A stretch of 64,000 nt of DNA from Brevibacillus laterosporus (GCF_030489605.1 NZ_JAUKFY010000001.1:310001-374000); one strand, 5' to 3'. Positions 1-9,803 are shown, counted from the first letter of the stretch. Made by a program: numbers and translations. Notes: generated by a model not told the origin, from the letters alone.

Positions 1-467
1 GAATGAAGAGTTATTTTGTTTTGCTCGAAAAGTATTATCCGAAAAATCGTGTTTTTTTAGGAGCCTTTCCTGCGGCAATGCGTTATGCCGGGCCAAGAGA
101 AGCTGTTTTTCATGCCCTGGTAAGAAAGAATTATGGATGCACGCACTTTATCGTGGGACGAGATCATGCAGGCGTCGGCGATTATTATGGCACATATGAT
201 GCGCAACATATTTTTTCAGAATTTACCCCAGAGGAGCTGGGAATTACGCTCTTGTTTTTTGAGCATAGCTTTTTCTGTCAAGCATGCCAAGGAATGGCTA
301 CGACGAAAACATGCCCACATGACAAATCGCATCACGTTGCATTATCAGGGACTAAAGTACGGGAATTGCTCCGAAACGGCATTACTCCTCCACCAGAATT
401 TTCACGTCCAGAAGTGGCGCAGGTGTTAATTCAAGGTCTTCGAGAACGAGAAAACATGCAAGGGTAA
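1..467 (+). CDS. sat: sulfate adenylyltransferase (ATP sulfurylase), C-terminal part
   Basis: Only the last ~154 residues lie in the window; the reading frame is open from the first base and the start is upstream. The enzyme makes adenosine 5'-phosphosulfate from ATP and sulfate, the first step of assimilatory sulfate activation in the cytoplasm. Seen directly: the family signatures [20 protein letters not shown] and [12 protein letters not shown], which form the nucleotide-binding end of the catalytic domain, a Cys-rich segment ([13 protein letters not shown]) and the late SGTKVRELL motif typical of the prokaryotic homo-oligomeric Sat family. The C-terminus looks complete and is followed by a strong terminator, so this is the last gene of its transcript. 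Assignment is firm; the missing upstream neighbours (commonly cysH or cysC) cannot be checked here. Confidence 0.93.
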   Translation, partial: MKSYFVLLEKYYPKNRVFLGAFPAAMRYAGPREAVFHALVRKNYGCTHFIVGRDHAGVGDYYGTYDAQHIFSEFTPEELGITLLFFEHSFFCQACQGMATTKTCPHDKSHHVALSGTKVRELLRNGITPPPEFSRPEVAQVLIQGLRERENMQG

Positions 468-542
468 TCATCTGAACACACAGAAGTGAAAGAATACGAA
501 TTGAGAGGAAAAAGTGGATAAATACAGTGAAAAATAGACATG

Positions 543-575
543 CGCAGAGAAATAACAGTTTCTCTGCGTTTTTTT
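543..575 (+). terminator. Rho-independent terminator after sat
   Basis: A perfect 10-bp stem (CGCAGAGAAA pairing with TTTCTCTGCG) with a 6-nt loop is followed by seven T residues. It ends the sat transcript about 75 bp after the stop codon. Confidence 0.9.
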
Positions 576-883
576 ATGCATTTCTATACATAGGGCCTAT
601 GGGGAGTAAAACAGCAGAGAGCTAGGTCGAATATGAATGAATAGGTAGTTAATAAATGACGAACGTTATATGCTTATATGGTGTTGAATATTAGTGATTT
701 GTTCGGTTCTGTTTTTAAGGAAAATTCGTGTGGGACAAATCCTTCAAAGAGAATTCTTTTTTAAAAAAACAGGTATGTGAACAAAAAAACTTGTATGCGC
801 TTTCAGTTGCGACTCATAAGAGCCTGATTAATTCTAGTGAGCAATCGTTCGGGAAAAAGTTTAATAAAAAGAATTTGATTTGA
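576..883. other. AT-rich intergenic stretch, no gene recognised
   Basis: Between the sat terminator and the ilv promoter I see no coding region with a credible ribosome site and no repeat. A reverse-strand reading frame near 803-1030 overlaps the ilv promoter and leader and has no family resemblance, so I do not call it. Confidence 0.6.
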
Positions 884-912
884 TTGACACATATTTTGGG
901 GCTGGCTATAAT
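884..912 (+). promoter_or_regulatory. sigma-A promoter of the ilv-leu operon
   Basis: TTGACA (884-889) and TATAAT (907-912) are both perfect consensus and are separated by 17 bp. Transcription is expected to start near 919, giving a leader of roughly 400 nt before ilvB that contains the T-box element. A promoter this strong fits control mainly by leader attenuation (inference). Confidence 0.9.
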
Positions 913-1027
913 CAGTCATAACAATTATTTTCAGACAATTCACATGACACTTTGAACAGAAAATTATTTTGATTTGAGAGAATATTTCGATGGCTTTGAT
1001 GAGGACATGATTGATTACCCATTCTTT

Positions 1028-1275
1028 CACAGAGAGTCCGGGATGCTGAGAACCGGATAGGAACGTAATGAATTGCTCGCCTCTGAGCTGTTAGCTGAAC
1101 GATTTAGGTCTAGTAGGTGTAACCGCTTAGCGCCCGTTATCGCGCTGACAGTCAGAGTTATCACTGACCTGTCCAAGGCTGATCTTCCGCGAGGAATCAG
1201 CAAATTTGGGTGGTACCGCGAATCCCTTCGCCCCAATCAGACATCTTTCGTATGTCGGGGTGATGGGATTTTTTT
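1028..1275 (+). promoter_or_regulatory. T-box leader (leucine specifier) of the ilv-leu operon
   Basis: A classic T-box riboswitch. AGAGAG at 1031 opens Stem I, whose distal arm has the GCTGAGAA motif. The specifier is probably CTC (Leu) at 1076-1078, because it is followed by a purine and then the CCTCTGAGC context found after specifiers; the same layout occurs in the pheS leader in this window. The conserved T-box sequence GGGTGGTACCGCG is at 1208-1220. A terminator follows (about 1221-1275; AATCCC..CCCC..GACAT arm pairing with ATGTC..GGGG..GGGATT, then T-run). Uncharged tRNA-Leu should stabilise the antiterminator and switch on the operon. The T-box call is firm; the codon is inferred by alignment, not by folding. 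Confidence 0.93.
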
Positions 1276-1322
1276 ACGCTAAAAAGATTTTTGCCTGCTA
1301 AAAGAGATAGGGAGGAGAGAAG

Positions 1323-3047
1323 ATGATCGAGACCGCAGAACAGACGCGGATGTTACCTGAAATGAGATTTGGCGAAGAATTGACAGGGGCAGAAACCCTG
1401 TTACGTTGCCTATTGCTAGAAGGCGTTGAGCATATTTTTGGTTATCCTGGAGGAGCCGTTCTGCCAATTTACGACTCACTCTATGGCAGTCGTTTAAAGC
1501 ATATTTTGGCAAGGCACGAGCAGGGGGCTGTTCACGCAGCTGATGGATATGCAAGAGCGAGTGGAAAAGCCGGGGTAGTAGTGGCTACATCAGGGCCAGG
1601 GGCTACCAATTTAGTCACAGGAATTGCCACGGCACAAATGGACTCCGTACCGCTCGTTTGCATTACCGGAAACGTTGCCCAAAACATGATTGGAACAGAT
1701 GCCTTTCAGGAAGCAAACATTACGGGAATTACCATGCCGATTACGAAGCATAACTATTTTATTCGTGACATCCGCGATATTCCACGCATCATAAAAGAGG
1801 CCTTTTATATTGCAACGACAGGTCGTCCAGGTCCAGTGCTGATTGATATTCCCAAGGATGTTTGCAATAGCGTGGCGCCATTCCAACCGCTTGAGAGTAT
1901 TAGCGTTCGCGGATATTCACCTACTTTGATACCCTCGGATGGTGAGATGGAGCAATTTATTACAGCGATCAATAAGTCTACACGCCCAGTCATTTTGGCT
2001 GGAGGGGGTATTTTAGCTGCTAACGCTAATCAGGAATTACTTGCTTTTGCAGAACTGACCCGCATCCCTGTTATCAGCACATTTATGGGACTAGGAAATT
2101 TTCCTGGCACACATGAATTATCACTTGGTATGCCGGGCATGCACGGGAATTATACCGCTAATCAAGCTTTAATTAATGCGGACTGTGTGATTGGGTTAGG
2201 AGCGCGTTTCGATGACCGCATTACGATGGGGCGCACGAAGGAATTCGCACCAAACGCCACCATTATCCATGTGGATATCGATCCCGCTGAATTGGGCAAA
2301 AATGTTAAAACTGCAGTCTGTGTAGCAGGAGACATAAAAAGTACGTTAGAAAAAGCATTATTGCTAGCTAAACCGCTCGAAACCAGCGCATGGCTGAAAC
2401 AATTGCATGGATGGCAGAAGGCGCACCCGTACAGCTATAAAAAAGATGGTCAGCTTAAACCGCAGGAAGTAATCGAAATGCTTTATGAAACAACAAATGG
2501 TGAAGCAATTGTGACAACCGATGTTGGGCAGCATCAGATGTGGAGTGCCCAATATTACAAGGTCAAAAATCCGCGCTCATTTATTTCATCTGGTGGTCTT
2601 GGAACGATGGGCTTTGGTTTTCCAGCAGCGATTGGAGCACAGATTGCTTATCCTGACCGTACTGTAATCAGCATCGTAGGAGATGGAGGATTCCAGATGA
2701 CCAATCAGGAGTTAGCGATTTTAGCCCAACACAAGCTTCCTGTCAAAGTGGTTATCATAAATAATCAATGTCTGGGCATGGTTCGGCAATGGCAAGAGAT
2801 ATTCTACGATCAGCGTTATAGTTCGATTGATTTAACATGTAGCCCTGATTTTGTGAAATTAGCAGAAGCTTACGGTATCAGAGGAATGCGAGCTACTGCC
2901 TCAGCAGAAGCTCGGTCTGTCTGGAAGGAAGCATTGGAATTTAATGGACCTGTGGTAATTGATTTTAGAGTAGCAGCTGGAGAAAACGTGTACCCAATGG
3001 TGGCAGCGGGATGCACGCTAGATCAAATGATGCTGGGGGATGAGTAA
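1323..3047 (+). CDS. ilvB: acetolactate synthase large (catalytic) subunit
   Basis: This 574-residue ThDP- and FAD-dependent enzyme condenses two pyruvates (or pyruvate plus 2-ketobutyrate) in valine/leucine/isoleucine synthesis. Seen: N-terminal GYPGGAVLPIYDSL with the catalytic-glutamate region ARHEQGAVHAADGYAR, a central FAD-binding domain, and the C-terminal thiamine-diphosphate motif beginning GDGGFQMTNQEL and ending in INNQ. Length is normal for the family. The start is chosen from AGGGAGGAGAG just upstream of the ATG. It is the first gene after the T-box leader and overlaps ilvN by 8 nt, consistent with translational coupling of the two subunits. Confidence 0.97.
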   Translation: MIETAEQTRMLPEMRFGEELTGAETLLRCLLLEGVEHIFGYPGGAVLPIYDSLYGSRLKHILARHEQGAVHAADGYARASGKAGVVVATSGPGATNLVTGIATAQMDSVPLVCITGNVAQNMIGTDAFQEANITGITMPITKHNYFIRDIRDIPRIIKEAFYIATTGRPGPVLIDIPKDVCNSVAPFQPLESISVRGYSPTLIPSDGEMEQFITAINKSTRPVILAGGGILAANANQELLAFAELTRIPVISTFMGLGNFPGTHELSLGMPGMHGNYTANQALINADCVIGLGARFDDRITMGRTKEFAPNATIIHVDIDPAELGKNVKTAVCVAGDIKSTLEKALLLAKPLETSAWLKQLHGWQKAHPYSYKKDGQLKPQEVIEMLYETTNGEAIVTTDVGQHQMWSAQYYKVKNPRSFISSGGLGTMGFGFPAAIGAQIAYPDRTVISIVGDGGFQMTNQELAILAQHKLPVKVVIINNQCLGMVRQWQEIFYDQRYSSIDLTCSPDFVKLAEAYGIRGMRATASAEARSVWKEALEFNGPVVIDFRVAAGENVYPMVAAGCTLDQMMLGDE

Positions 3048-3549
3048 CATGCAGCGACATACATTAGCCCTTTTGGTAAACGACCATCCCGGTGTTCTGA
3101 CTCGAGTAGCCATACTGTTTGGCCAACGCAATTTTAATATCGACAGTATTACTGTAGGCTCAACAGAAGAAGCAGGTTTGTCCCGAATGATTATTACTAC
3201 GAACGGAGATGAGCATCAGCTTGATCAATTGATGAAACAATTGTGTAAGCTTATTGATGTTATCTCTGTAACCCATCTGAGTAAGGACCCGATGGTAGCA
3301 AGAGAAATTGCTTTAATCCGAGTTCATGCCGAAGCTGGTCAGCGGACGGAGCTCACTGGGATTGTGGAACCGTTTCGAGCCTCTATTGTTGATATCGGAC
3401 CCACATCTATTATTATTCAGGCAACCGGCGATAGTGAAAAAATCGATGCCCTGCTAGCTTTGCTATGTCCTTATGGAATCGAAGAATTAACACGAACAGG
3501 AAGCGTAGCAATGGCTCGCGGGCTAAGTCTTGAATTAATGCAAGTTTAA
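3040..3549 (+). CDS. ilvN: acetolactate synthase small (regulatory) subunit
   Basis: This 169-residue protein is the regulatory partner of IlvB and normally confers feedback inhibition by valine. Seen: an N-terminal ACT domain (LALLVNDHPGVLTRVAILFGQRNFNIDSIT) and a C-terminal small-subunit domain (GPTSIIIQATGDSEKIDALL, then GIEELTRTGSVAMARG). Length is typical of the short bacterial form. The ATG at 3040 overlaps the end of ilvB; a second in-frame ATG at 3049 lies better spaced behind GGGGGATGAG and may be the true start. The gene is also called ilvH in Bacillus. Confidence 0.96.
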   Translation: MSNMQRHTLALLVNDHPGVLTRVAILFGQRNFNIDSITVGSTEEAGLSRMIITTNGDEHQLDQLMKQLCKLIDVISVTHLSKDPMVAREIALIRVHAEAGQRTELTGIVEPFRASIVDIGPTSIIIQATGDSEKIDALLALLCPYGIEELTRTGSVAMARGLSLELMQV

Positions 3550-3624
3550 TCAGTTAATTTAATAAAAATTGAATTTTTAAAATTTACCAATAAAAACAAC
3601 CCAAAAACTAGGAGGAATTTATCT

Positions 3625-4647
3625 ATGATGAAAATCTATTATGAACAAGATGCTAATCAAGCTGCTCTATACGGAAAAACTATCGCAATCGTTGGATACG
3701 GTAGTCAAGGTCATGCACAAGCCCAAAACCTTCGTGACAGCGGATATCGAGTTATCATTGGTCTCCGCCCGGGAAAATCGTGGAAACAAGCTGAAAACGA
3801 TGGGTTTGAAGTGTACACAGTAGCAGAGGCTACCAGTCAGGCAGATGTTATTCAAATTTTGCTTCCGGATGAGCATCAGGGCCGTGTTTATAAAGAAGAG
3901 ATTCAACCGAATTTAAAAGCAGGAGCAACCCTTTCTTTCTCACACGGATTCAATATTCATTTCGGTCAAATTGTAGCGCCTGACAATGTAGACGTCATTA
4001 TGGTCGCGCCAAAGAGTCCGGGTCACCTTGTTCGCCGTGTATATGTAGAAGGCTTTGGTGTGCCTAGCCTGGTAGCTATTCATCAGGATCATAGCGGAAA
4101 AGCATTAGAAACAGCTCTGGCTTATGCAAGCGGAATTGGCAGCACCAAGGCAGGGGTTATTGAAACCACGTTCCGTGAAGAGACAGAAACAGATCTGTTT
4201 GGTGAGCAGGCTGTATTGTGCGGTGGCGTATCTGAGCTAGTAAAAGCAGGATTTGATACGTTAGTAGATGCAGGCTATCAGCCGGAAATCGCCTACTTCG
4301 AGTGTTTGCACGAGTTGAAGCTGATCGTTGATTTGATGTATGAAGGTGGCTTAGCCCGTATGCGCTACTCTATCAGTGATACAGCAGAGTACGGTGACTA
4401 CAGTACAGGGCGTCGCATCGTAACAGATGAAACACGTCAAGAGATGAAAAAAGTGCTTGCTGAAATCCAAGATGGCACATTCGCGCGTAATTGGATTCTC
4501 GAAAATCAAGCGAACCGCCCGGGTTTCAATGCTCGCCGCCGCCTGGAAAGTGAGCATGGCATTGAGCAAGTGGGTGAAAAATTACGCAATATGATGGCTT
4601 GGATTCAAAAAGAAAAGAAAGAGGAGCAAGCCCCAGTAAAAGCCTAA
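3625..4647 (+). CDS. ilvC: ketol-acid reductoisomerase (NADP+)
   Basis: This 340-residue class I enzyme converts acetolactate to 2,3-dihydroxyisovalerate using NADPH and Mg2+. Seen: the Rossmann motif [18 protein letters not shown] near residue 23, the knotted C-terminal domain with [19 protein letters not shown] carrying metal-binding acidic residues, and the [17 protein letters not shown] segment. Two ATGs stand at the start, both behind AGGAGGAATTTAT. The 75-bp gap from ilvN is very AT-rich without an evident terminator, so I take it as one operon. Confidence 0.97.
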   Translation: MMKIYYEQDANQAALYGKTIAIVGYGSQGHAQAQNLRDSGYRVIIGLRPGKSWKQAENDGFEVYTVAEATSQADVIQILLPDEHQGRVYKEEIQPNLKAGATLSFSHGFNIHFGQIVAPDNVDVIMVAPKSPGHLVRRVYVEGFGVPSLVAIHQDHSGKALETALAYASGIGSTKAGVIETTFREETETDLFGEQAVLCGGVSELVKAGFDTLVDAGYQPEIAYFECLHELKLIVDLMYEGGLARMRYSISDTAEYGDYSTGRRIVTDETRQEMKKVLAEIQDGTFARNWILENQANRPGFNARRRLESEHGIEQVGEKLRNMMAWIQKEKKEEQAPVKA

Positions 4648-4727
4648 GATTTCTGATTGCGTCAAAAAGCACTCGCTATATATTTAGTGAGTTATAAAAA
4701 AATGGAGAGCTGGGAGGAGGAAGTGTA

Positions 4728-6263
4728 ATGCGTACTATCGAGATTTTTGATACCACATTGCGTGATGGAGAACAATCTCCGGGAGTGAATTTGAGCATGA
4801 ATGAAAAGGTGGAGATTGCCCTCCAACTCGAACGTTTGGGTGTTTCTCGAATGGAGGCTGGTTTTGCCGCTGCCTCCCCCGGTGATCTTCGGTCGGTTGC
4901 TGAAGTCGCTAAACGAGTAAAAAATGCAACAGTTGTCAGTCTGGCCAGATCTGTATCAGGAGATATTGATAAGGCTTACGAGGCGCTACGTGATGCCCAA
5001 AATCCGTGCATTCATGTTTTTCTGGCTACCTCTCCGATTCATCGCGAGCATAAATTAAACATGTCAAAGGAGCAAGTGATTGAGCGAGCGGTAGCGGCGA
5101 TCAAACATGCGAAAAAGTACGTATCTAACGTGCAGTTTTCCGCTGAAGATGCTGGTCGTACGGAGCTTCCATATTTGGCAGAGGTCGTGAGGGCTGCTAT
5201 TGCGGCTGGAGCCAATGTTATTAATCTGCCTGACACAGTGGGCTATTTAACACCGCAGGAATACGGAAATATTTTTCGCGAAATGGTTATTCGTGTCCCT
5301 GAAACAGCGAATATTAAGCTGAGCTGTCATTGTCATGATGATTTAGGCATGGCGGTTGCTAATAGCTTGGCCGCGATTGAAGCAGGAGTAACGCAAGTGG
5401 AAGGCACGATCAATGGAATCGGTGAGCGAGCAGGTAATACGTCGCTAGAAGAAGTTGTGATGGCGCTGGAAACAAGAAAGAGCTTCTATCAGGTTGAAAC
5501 GAAATGGCAGTTGAAAGAAATCGCCCGTACCAGCCAATTGGTCAGCCGTCTAACGGGGATGATTGTACCTGGTAACAAGGCCATTGTAGGTGCAAATGCG
5601 TACGCGCATGAATCGGGGATCCATCAAGACGGCGTATTAAAAAATTCGGAAACCTACGAAATTATCCGTCCAGAAACGGTAGGGTACAAGTCTAATCTAT
5701 TGGTACTAGGCAAGCATTCAGGGCGACATGCCTTTAAGGATAAGCTTGCAGAGCTGGGCTATCATTTGGAGACAGAGCAGATTGATACGGCTTTCCAGGC
5801 ATTTAAAGTGCTATGTGACAAAAAGAAAGAAATTAGTGACGACGATATTTTAGCATTAATTGATGCGAAAATGGCTGATAGTGAAGAAATGTATCGGCTT
5901 GATTCCATTCAGCTTTCCTATGGCAATCAAAGCACCCCCACAGCCAGTGTCCGCATCCTTCGCTCAGATGGTGAGATTTATGAAGAAGCTGCTTGTGGAA
6001 ATGGTTCGGTCGATTCCATCTACAAAGCAATTGATAGGGCGATTGGTGAAGATGTCACATTAATTGATTATAAGATTATCTCGGTTACACATGGGAAAGA
6101 TGCTCTTGGAGAAGTGTATGTTCGCCTTCAGCAAGAAGATGAGATTTCTCAAGGAAGAGGGCTAAGCACCGATGTTATGGAAGCGAGTGCGATTGCCTAT
6201 GTACGAGCAATTAACAAGCTGATTCAAGCACGCGGAGAGGTACTTGACGCACAGCCAGTCTAA
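4728..6263 (+). CDS. leuA: 2-isopropylmalate synthase
   Basis: This 511-residue enzyme condenses acetyl-CoA with 2-ketoisovalerate, the first committed step of leucine synthesis. Seen: the N-terminal TIM-barrel signature DTTLRDGEQSPGV, the metal-binding LSCHCHDDLGMAVANSLAAI segment, the GAxxxEGTINGIGERAGN active-site region, the linker motif HESGIHQDGVLKN, and a C-terminal regulatory domain that binds leucine. Length matches the long LeuA type 1. The start follows a GGGAGGAGG ribosome site. It is separated from ilvC by about 80 bp with no clear terminator. Confidence 0.97.
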   Translation: MRTIEIFDTTLRDGEQSPGVNLSMNEKVEIALQLERLGVSRMEAGFAAASPGDLRSVAEVAKRVKNATVVSLARSVSGDIDKAYEALRDAQNPCIHVFLATSPIHREHKLNMSKEQVIERAVAAIKHAKKYVSNVQFSAEDAGRTELPYLAEVVRAAIAAGANVINLPDTVGYLTPQEYGNIFREMVIRVPETANIKLSCHCHDDLGMAVANSLAAIEAGVTQVEGTINGIGERAGNTSLEEVVMALETRKSFYQVETKWQLKEIARTSQLVSRLTGMIVPGNKAIVGANAYAHESGIHQDGVLKNSETYEIIRPETVGYKSNLLVLGKHSGRHAFKDKLAELGYHLETEQIDTAFQAFKVLCDKKKEISDDDILALIDAKMADSEEMYRLDSIQLSYGNQSTPTASVRILRSDGEIYEEAACGNGSVDSIYKAIDRAIGEDVTLIDYKIISVTHGKDALGEVYVRLQQEDEISQGRGLSTDVMEASAIAYVRAINKLIQARGEVLDAQPV

Positions 6264-6376
6264 TGACCAGTTTACAGCCATAAGTCCAACGATTCGGGAT
6301 AGAGAGAAAATATAGAGAGAATTTCAAATGACCGGGAGTACCAGTTAGTTAAGAAGCGAAAGAGAGAGATCGTTAT

Positions 6377-7474
6377 ATGACAAAAACCTTTAATGTGGCC
6401 GTTCTTCCAGGGGATGGAATTGGGGCTGAAATTGTTGCCGAAGCGGTTAAAGTATTAGAAGTAGTTGCTGAGCAAACAGGTCATTCCTTTCAGTTTACTT
6501 ATGGAAAAATCGGCGGTTGTGCGATTGATGAAGAGGGGACGCCGTTACCTGAGGAGACAATCCGCATATGTAAAGAGGCGGATGCTGTATTGCTTGGTGC
6601 AGTTGGTGGTCCAAAATGGGATCAGAATCCGGGACATTTACGCCCGGAAACAGGTCTTCTGGGGATTCGCAAAGCCTTAGGCCTGTTTGCTAATTTGCGG
6701 CCTGCAACCATGCATGAAAGTCTCATAGAAGCATCCTCTTTAAAACCAGAAGTAGTGGCAGGCGTTGATTTAATGGTTGTACGTGAATTGACTGGTGGCA
6801 TCTACTTCGGTGACAAGAAGCGCTATATTGGAGAGGATGGTCAGGACACAGCAGAGGATTTGTTACTATACCGTGAGGAAGAAGTGGAGCGTATCATACG
6901 AACCGCTTTTGACATAGCTCGAAAACGGCAAAAGAAGCTCGTCTCCGTGGATAAGGCAAATGTGTTGGAAAGCTCACGTCTATGGCGAAAGGTTGCTGAT
7001 CGGGTTGCTGCCGATTACCCTGATGTAGAACTTTCACATATGCTGGTTGACTCTTGCGCCATGCAGCTAGTGCGTGCACCGAAGCAATTTGATGTAATTG
7101 TAACGGAGAATATGTTTGGGGATATTTTAAGTGATGAAGCTGCCATGCTGACTGGCTCCATCGGCATGCTGGCTTCTGCTAGCCTTGCTTCAGGCAGCTT
7201 TGGCTTGTATGAGCCGGTACATGGTTCAGCTCCCGATATAGCCGGGAAGAGCATTGCTAATCCGTTAGCTACGATCTTGTCTGCAGCGATGCTATTGCGT
7301 TACTCACTGCATTTAGATGAAGCCGCAGACCGAGTCGAGCAAGCGGTATGGTCTGTATTGGAAGCGGGTCATCGTACAGGTGATTTGGCAGTTAATAAAG
7401 CAGAAGCGCTTAGTACGATAGAAATGGGGCAGTTGGTCGTTGCTGAATTAAGGAAGACAGTCATTGCTAAATAA
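6377..7474 (+). CDS. leuB: 3-isopropylmalate dehydrogenase
   Basis: This 365-residue NAD-dependent oxidative decarboxylase acts third in leucine synthesis. Seen: [19 protein letters not shown] at the N-terminus, [10 protein letters not shown], the [10 protein letters not shown] segment with the substrate-binding arginine, the Mg-binding [20 protein letters not shown], and [13 protein letters not shown] for NAD binding. Full length for the bacterial dimeric enzyme. It ends the operon: a strong terminator follows and the next gene is on the opposite strand. leuC and leuD (isopropylmalate isomerase), which usually follow in Bacillus, are absent here. Confidence 0.97.
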   Translation: MTKTFNVAVLPGDGIGAEIVAEAVKVLEVVAEQTGHSFQFTYGKIGGCAIDEEGTPLPEETIRICKEADAVLLGAVGGPKWDQNPGHLRPETGLLGIRKALGLFANLRPATMHESLIEASSLKPEVVAGVDLMVVRELTGGIYFGDKKRYIGEDGQDTAEDLLLYREEEVERIIRTAFDIARKRQKKLVSVDKANVLESSRLWRKVADRVAADYPDVELSHMLVDSCAMQLVRAPKQFDVIVTENMFGDILSDEAAMLTGSIGMLASASLASGSFGLYEPVHGSAPDIAGKSIANPLATILSAAMLLRYSLHLDEAADRVEQAVWSVLEAGHRTGDLAVNKAEALSTIEMGQLVVAELRKTVIAK

Positions 7475-7482
7475 AATTGGAG

Positions 7483-7524
7483 AAAAGACCACTACAGAAA
7501 CAAGTTTTTCTGAGTGGTCTTTTT
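7483..7524. terminator. bidirectional terminator between leuB and ktrB
   Basis: An almost perfect hairpin (AAAAGACCACT..CAGAAA, loop, TTTCTG..AGTGGTCTTTT) flanked by A and T runs on both sides. It can end both the ilv-leu operon and the converging potassium-transporter gene. Confidence 0.88.
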
Positions 7525-7536
7525 GTGTTTTTAGCA

Positions 7537-8883
7537 TTACCCGATCATAATTTTTCCTTTTGGATAGCGGAAGTATTCCTTTCGGTTTCGCTGAGCTAAT
7601 GCAAAGGCGATAGTTAATGGTCCTACACGTCCAGCAAACATAGTCAAGGAGATGACAATTTTTCCGATATCAGATAAATCAGGGGTCAGTCCCATTGATA
7701 AACCAACCGTTGCAAAGGCAGAGACACTCTCAAAGAGAATCATTAAAAAATCTTTGCCTGGCTCAGTAATTGTCAAAATCATACTTACTATAATGACGAT
7801 AAATAAGGCAGTCATTGTTACGGTTAGGGATTTGTAAATCATATGCGGCAGAATACGTTGACGGTAGAAAATAACATCTTCTCTGCCTTTTATTTGCGCC
7901 CATACCGCTCCTAATAGAGTGGCAAAGGTGGTAGTCTTAATACCGCCGCCTGTAGATCCAGGTGAAGCTCCAATAAACATTAACACAATCATAAAGAACA
8001 AGCTCGACTGATGCATATCCCCAATGCTTATCGTATTAGAGCCAGCCGTTCTAGCCGTAACGGATTGATAGAGCGCTCCAAAAAATTTACCAACAGGAGA
8101 TAATGGCTGCAGCGTTTTGGGATTCGTAAACTCTAGGATAAAAATGGCTAGCGTGCCTAGAACAATCAAAATGGCTGTGGTAGTTAGAACTACCTTTGTA
8201 TGTAATGATAATCGTTTCGTATCTCGATACCCGTATACTTCTGCCATCACAATAAATCCAATCCCGCCTAAAATAATCAGCGAACAGACTGTTAGATTAA
8301 CGATAGGATCACTCACATACTTGGTTAAGCTACTGAATTCGCCCATGAGATCGAATCCGGCATTGTTAAAGTTAGATATGGAATGAAAAATACCGTAATA
8401 CAAAGCTTTCGCAAACGGCATATCAAAGGCAAAGCGTAGAGTAAGCAAAATTCCCCCAGTCAATTCGATCAAGCCTGTAAAGATGAGAAGCATCTTGGCA
8501 AGCCTGACTACTCCTTCAATAGAAATCTGATTGAGAGACTCTTGCAACAAGAGACGTTGTCGTAAGGAGATTTTTTTCCCCATGAGAAGAGCAAAAAAAG
8601 TAGCTAGGGTCATGAATCCTAAACCGCCTACTTGAATAAGTGCTAAAATCACTAGTTGCCCAAACAGTGTAAAAGTTGTCCCAGTATCCGTCACTACTAG
8701 TCCTGTTACGCAGGTAGCAGACGTAGAGGTAAATACGGCGTTGATCAAAGAAAGCCCTTGGCCGTCGTTCGTTGCAATAGGAAGAGTTAATAAGATGGCA
8801 CCAATTGCAATGATAAGCGCAAAGCCTAAGACGAGCACCTTGGGTGGGCTTAAATGAAAATTTTTAATTAATTTTACTAACAT
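7537..8883 (-). CDS. ktrB: KtrB/TrkH-family potassium uptake channel subunit
   Basis: A 448-residue integral membrane protein, the K+-translocating dimeric subunit of a Ktr system; it works with a cytosolic RCK ring such as KtrA. Seen: four M1-P-M2 repeats with pore loops containing TSTSATCVTGL, SISNFNNAGFDL, TARTAGSNTIS and SAFATVGLSMGLT, the glycine-bearing selectivity-filter positions of the TrkH/KtrB family, and the intramembrane-gate region GASPGSTGGGIKTTT. Length suits KtrB/KtrD rather than the longer TrkH. A GGAAGAGG site precedes the ATG. The ktrA gene lies about 7 kb away on the other strand. KtrD is an equally possible name. Confidence 0.9.
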   Translation of the reverse strand: MLVKLIKNFHLSPPKVLVLGFALIIAIGAILLTLPIATNDGQGLSLINAVFTSTSATCVTGLVVTDTGTTFTLFGQLVILALIQVGGLGFMTLATFFALLMGKKISLRQRLLLQESLNQISIEGVVRLAKMLLIFTGLIELTGGILLTLRFAFDMPFAKALYYGIFHSISNFNNAGFDLMGEFSSLTKYVSDPIVNLTVCSLIILGGIGFIVMAEVYGYRDTKRLSLHTKVVLTTTAILIVLGTLAIFILEFTNPKTLQPLSPVGKFFGALYQSVTARTAGSNTISIGDMHQSSLFFMIVLMFIGASPGSTGGGIKTTTFATLLGAVWAQIKGREDVIFYRQRILPHMIYKSLTVTMTALFIVIIVSMILTITEPGKDFLMILFESVSAFATVGLSMGLTPDLSDIGKIVISLTMFAGRVGPLTIAFALAQRNRKEYFRYPKGKIMIG

Positions 8884-9165
8884 CGCAACCTCTTCCTTTG
8901 CCAGACATTACCTTTTAAGGAAATACAACATTGTTGTTAGTATAACCAGTAAAAGTAAGGTCTTACTTTGGTTTGTAGTGGAAACTGCTCACAAGCGTAG
9001 CAGAAAATCGATTGTTCATCAATAAGAAAAAATACCGAAATTCCAATAAATGTAACACTCTAAAAAGAGCCGAGCACAACTAGTAGAAGATCAAATAAAT
9101 AGGAAGAAGGAGCCCGGTAATTTGTTCTATAGACAGCTCAAAACAAAAAAAGGCCCAGTCAAGGC

Positions 9166-9537
9166 CTAAAGAGAGTTCCTTTTCGTGCAAGGTGGCCATT
9201 GAATTTGGGCTTGAGGATAATGCTCATGTAAACGGCTTTCCATTAGATCATAGTCTATAGGCAATAGTTCTTCCGTAGTAGGCTTGGTTAAGGTTAACAC
9301 GATCCAGTTTACATGGGAAGGTTTACCTGGTTCCGAGTATTTTTCTCCTTCATATACCGCTTTTTTATACGTTAAAAGCAGATTTTGTCTGATATTAGTT
9401 GGCGTATCTAATAAATGAAACGTACCCTTTCGTCTAGCTTGCCTAAATGCACGTAAGGGATGAAATAATCGACTCATAAAATACCAACAAAGAAAGAAGC
9501 AACCAATGGGTAAAAGTATTTTTAGTAATAAAGCCAT
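9166..9537 (-). CDS. small membrane-anchored protein, unknown function
   Basis: A 123-residue protein that I do not recognise. It has one N-terminal hydrophobic helix (LLLKILLPIGCFFLCWYFM, residues ~3-21), an Arg/Lys-rich stretch just after it (FRQARRKG) that suggests the rest faces the cytoplasm, and a soluble domain rich in Tyr, Thr and Pro. It stands alone between ktrB (same strand, ~280 bp downstream) and the divergent pirin gene. The ribosome site GGAGG lies 13 nt before the ATG, a rather long spacing. Length and coding bias look real, but there is no homologue I can name. Confidence 0.6.
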   Translation of the reverse strand: MALLLKILLPIGCFFLCWYFMSRLFHPLRAFRQARRKGTFHLLDTPTNIRQNLLLTYKKAVYEGEKYSEPGKPSHVNWIVLTLTKPTTEELLPIDYDLMESRLHEHYPQAQIQWPPCTKRNSL

Positions 9538-9708
9538 AAGGAAGGGGGTGCCTCCTTTTCTTGATATTTTCTTGATCTATATGAATAGGGAGCAGTGTTT
9601 TTGCATGAAAAAATAATCGACATAAAACTTCGATTTATTCTGTATACGGAAATAGCAGATATAAGTTTCAAAAAGGGACGCTATTCATTTTGTTTTTTAA
9701 AAATAATG

Positions 9709-9746
9709 GTTAGTTACTTTACAAAAGTTAGTTACTTTGGTATGAT
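9709..9746 (+). promoter_or_regulatory. promoter of the pirin gene within a 12-bp direct repeat
   Basis: TTTACA (9718-9723) and TATGAT (9741-9746) are 17 bp apart and form a good sigma-A promoter. The 12-mer GTTAGTTACTTT occurs twice, at 9709-9720 and 9727-9738, so the copies overlap the -35 element and fill the spacer. This is a likely operator for a repressor (inference), with expected transcription start near 9753. Confidence 0.72.
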
Positions 9747-9803
9747 GGAAACAAGAATATATCGTTACGATACTTACAAACTAAAGCTATGAGGTGAGCT
9801 AAT

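Noticed and set aside
803-1030. 75-codon reverse reading frame in the ilv leader region
   Set aside because: Overlaps the consensus ilv promoter and T-box start, no ribosome site, no family resemblance.
9595-9792. 65-codon frame before the pirin gene
   Set aside because: Spans the pirin promoter and direct repeats; no ribosome site near its start.
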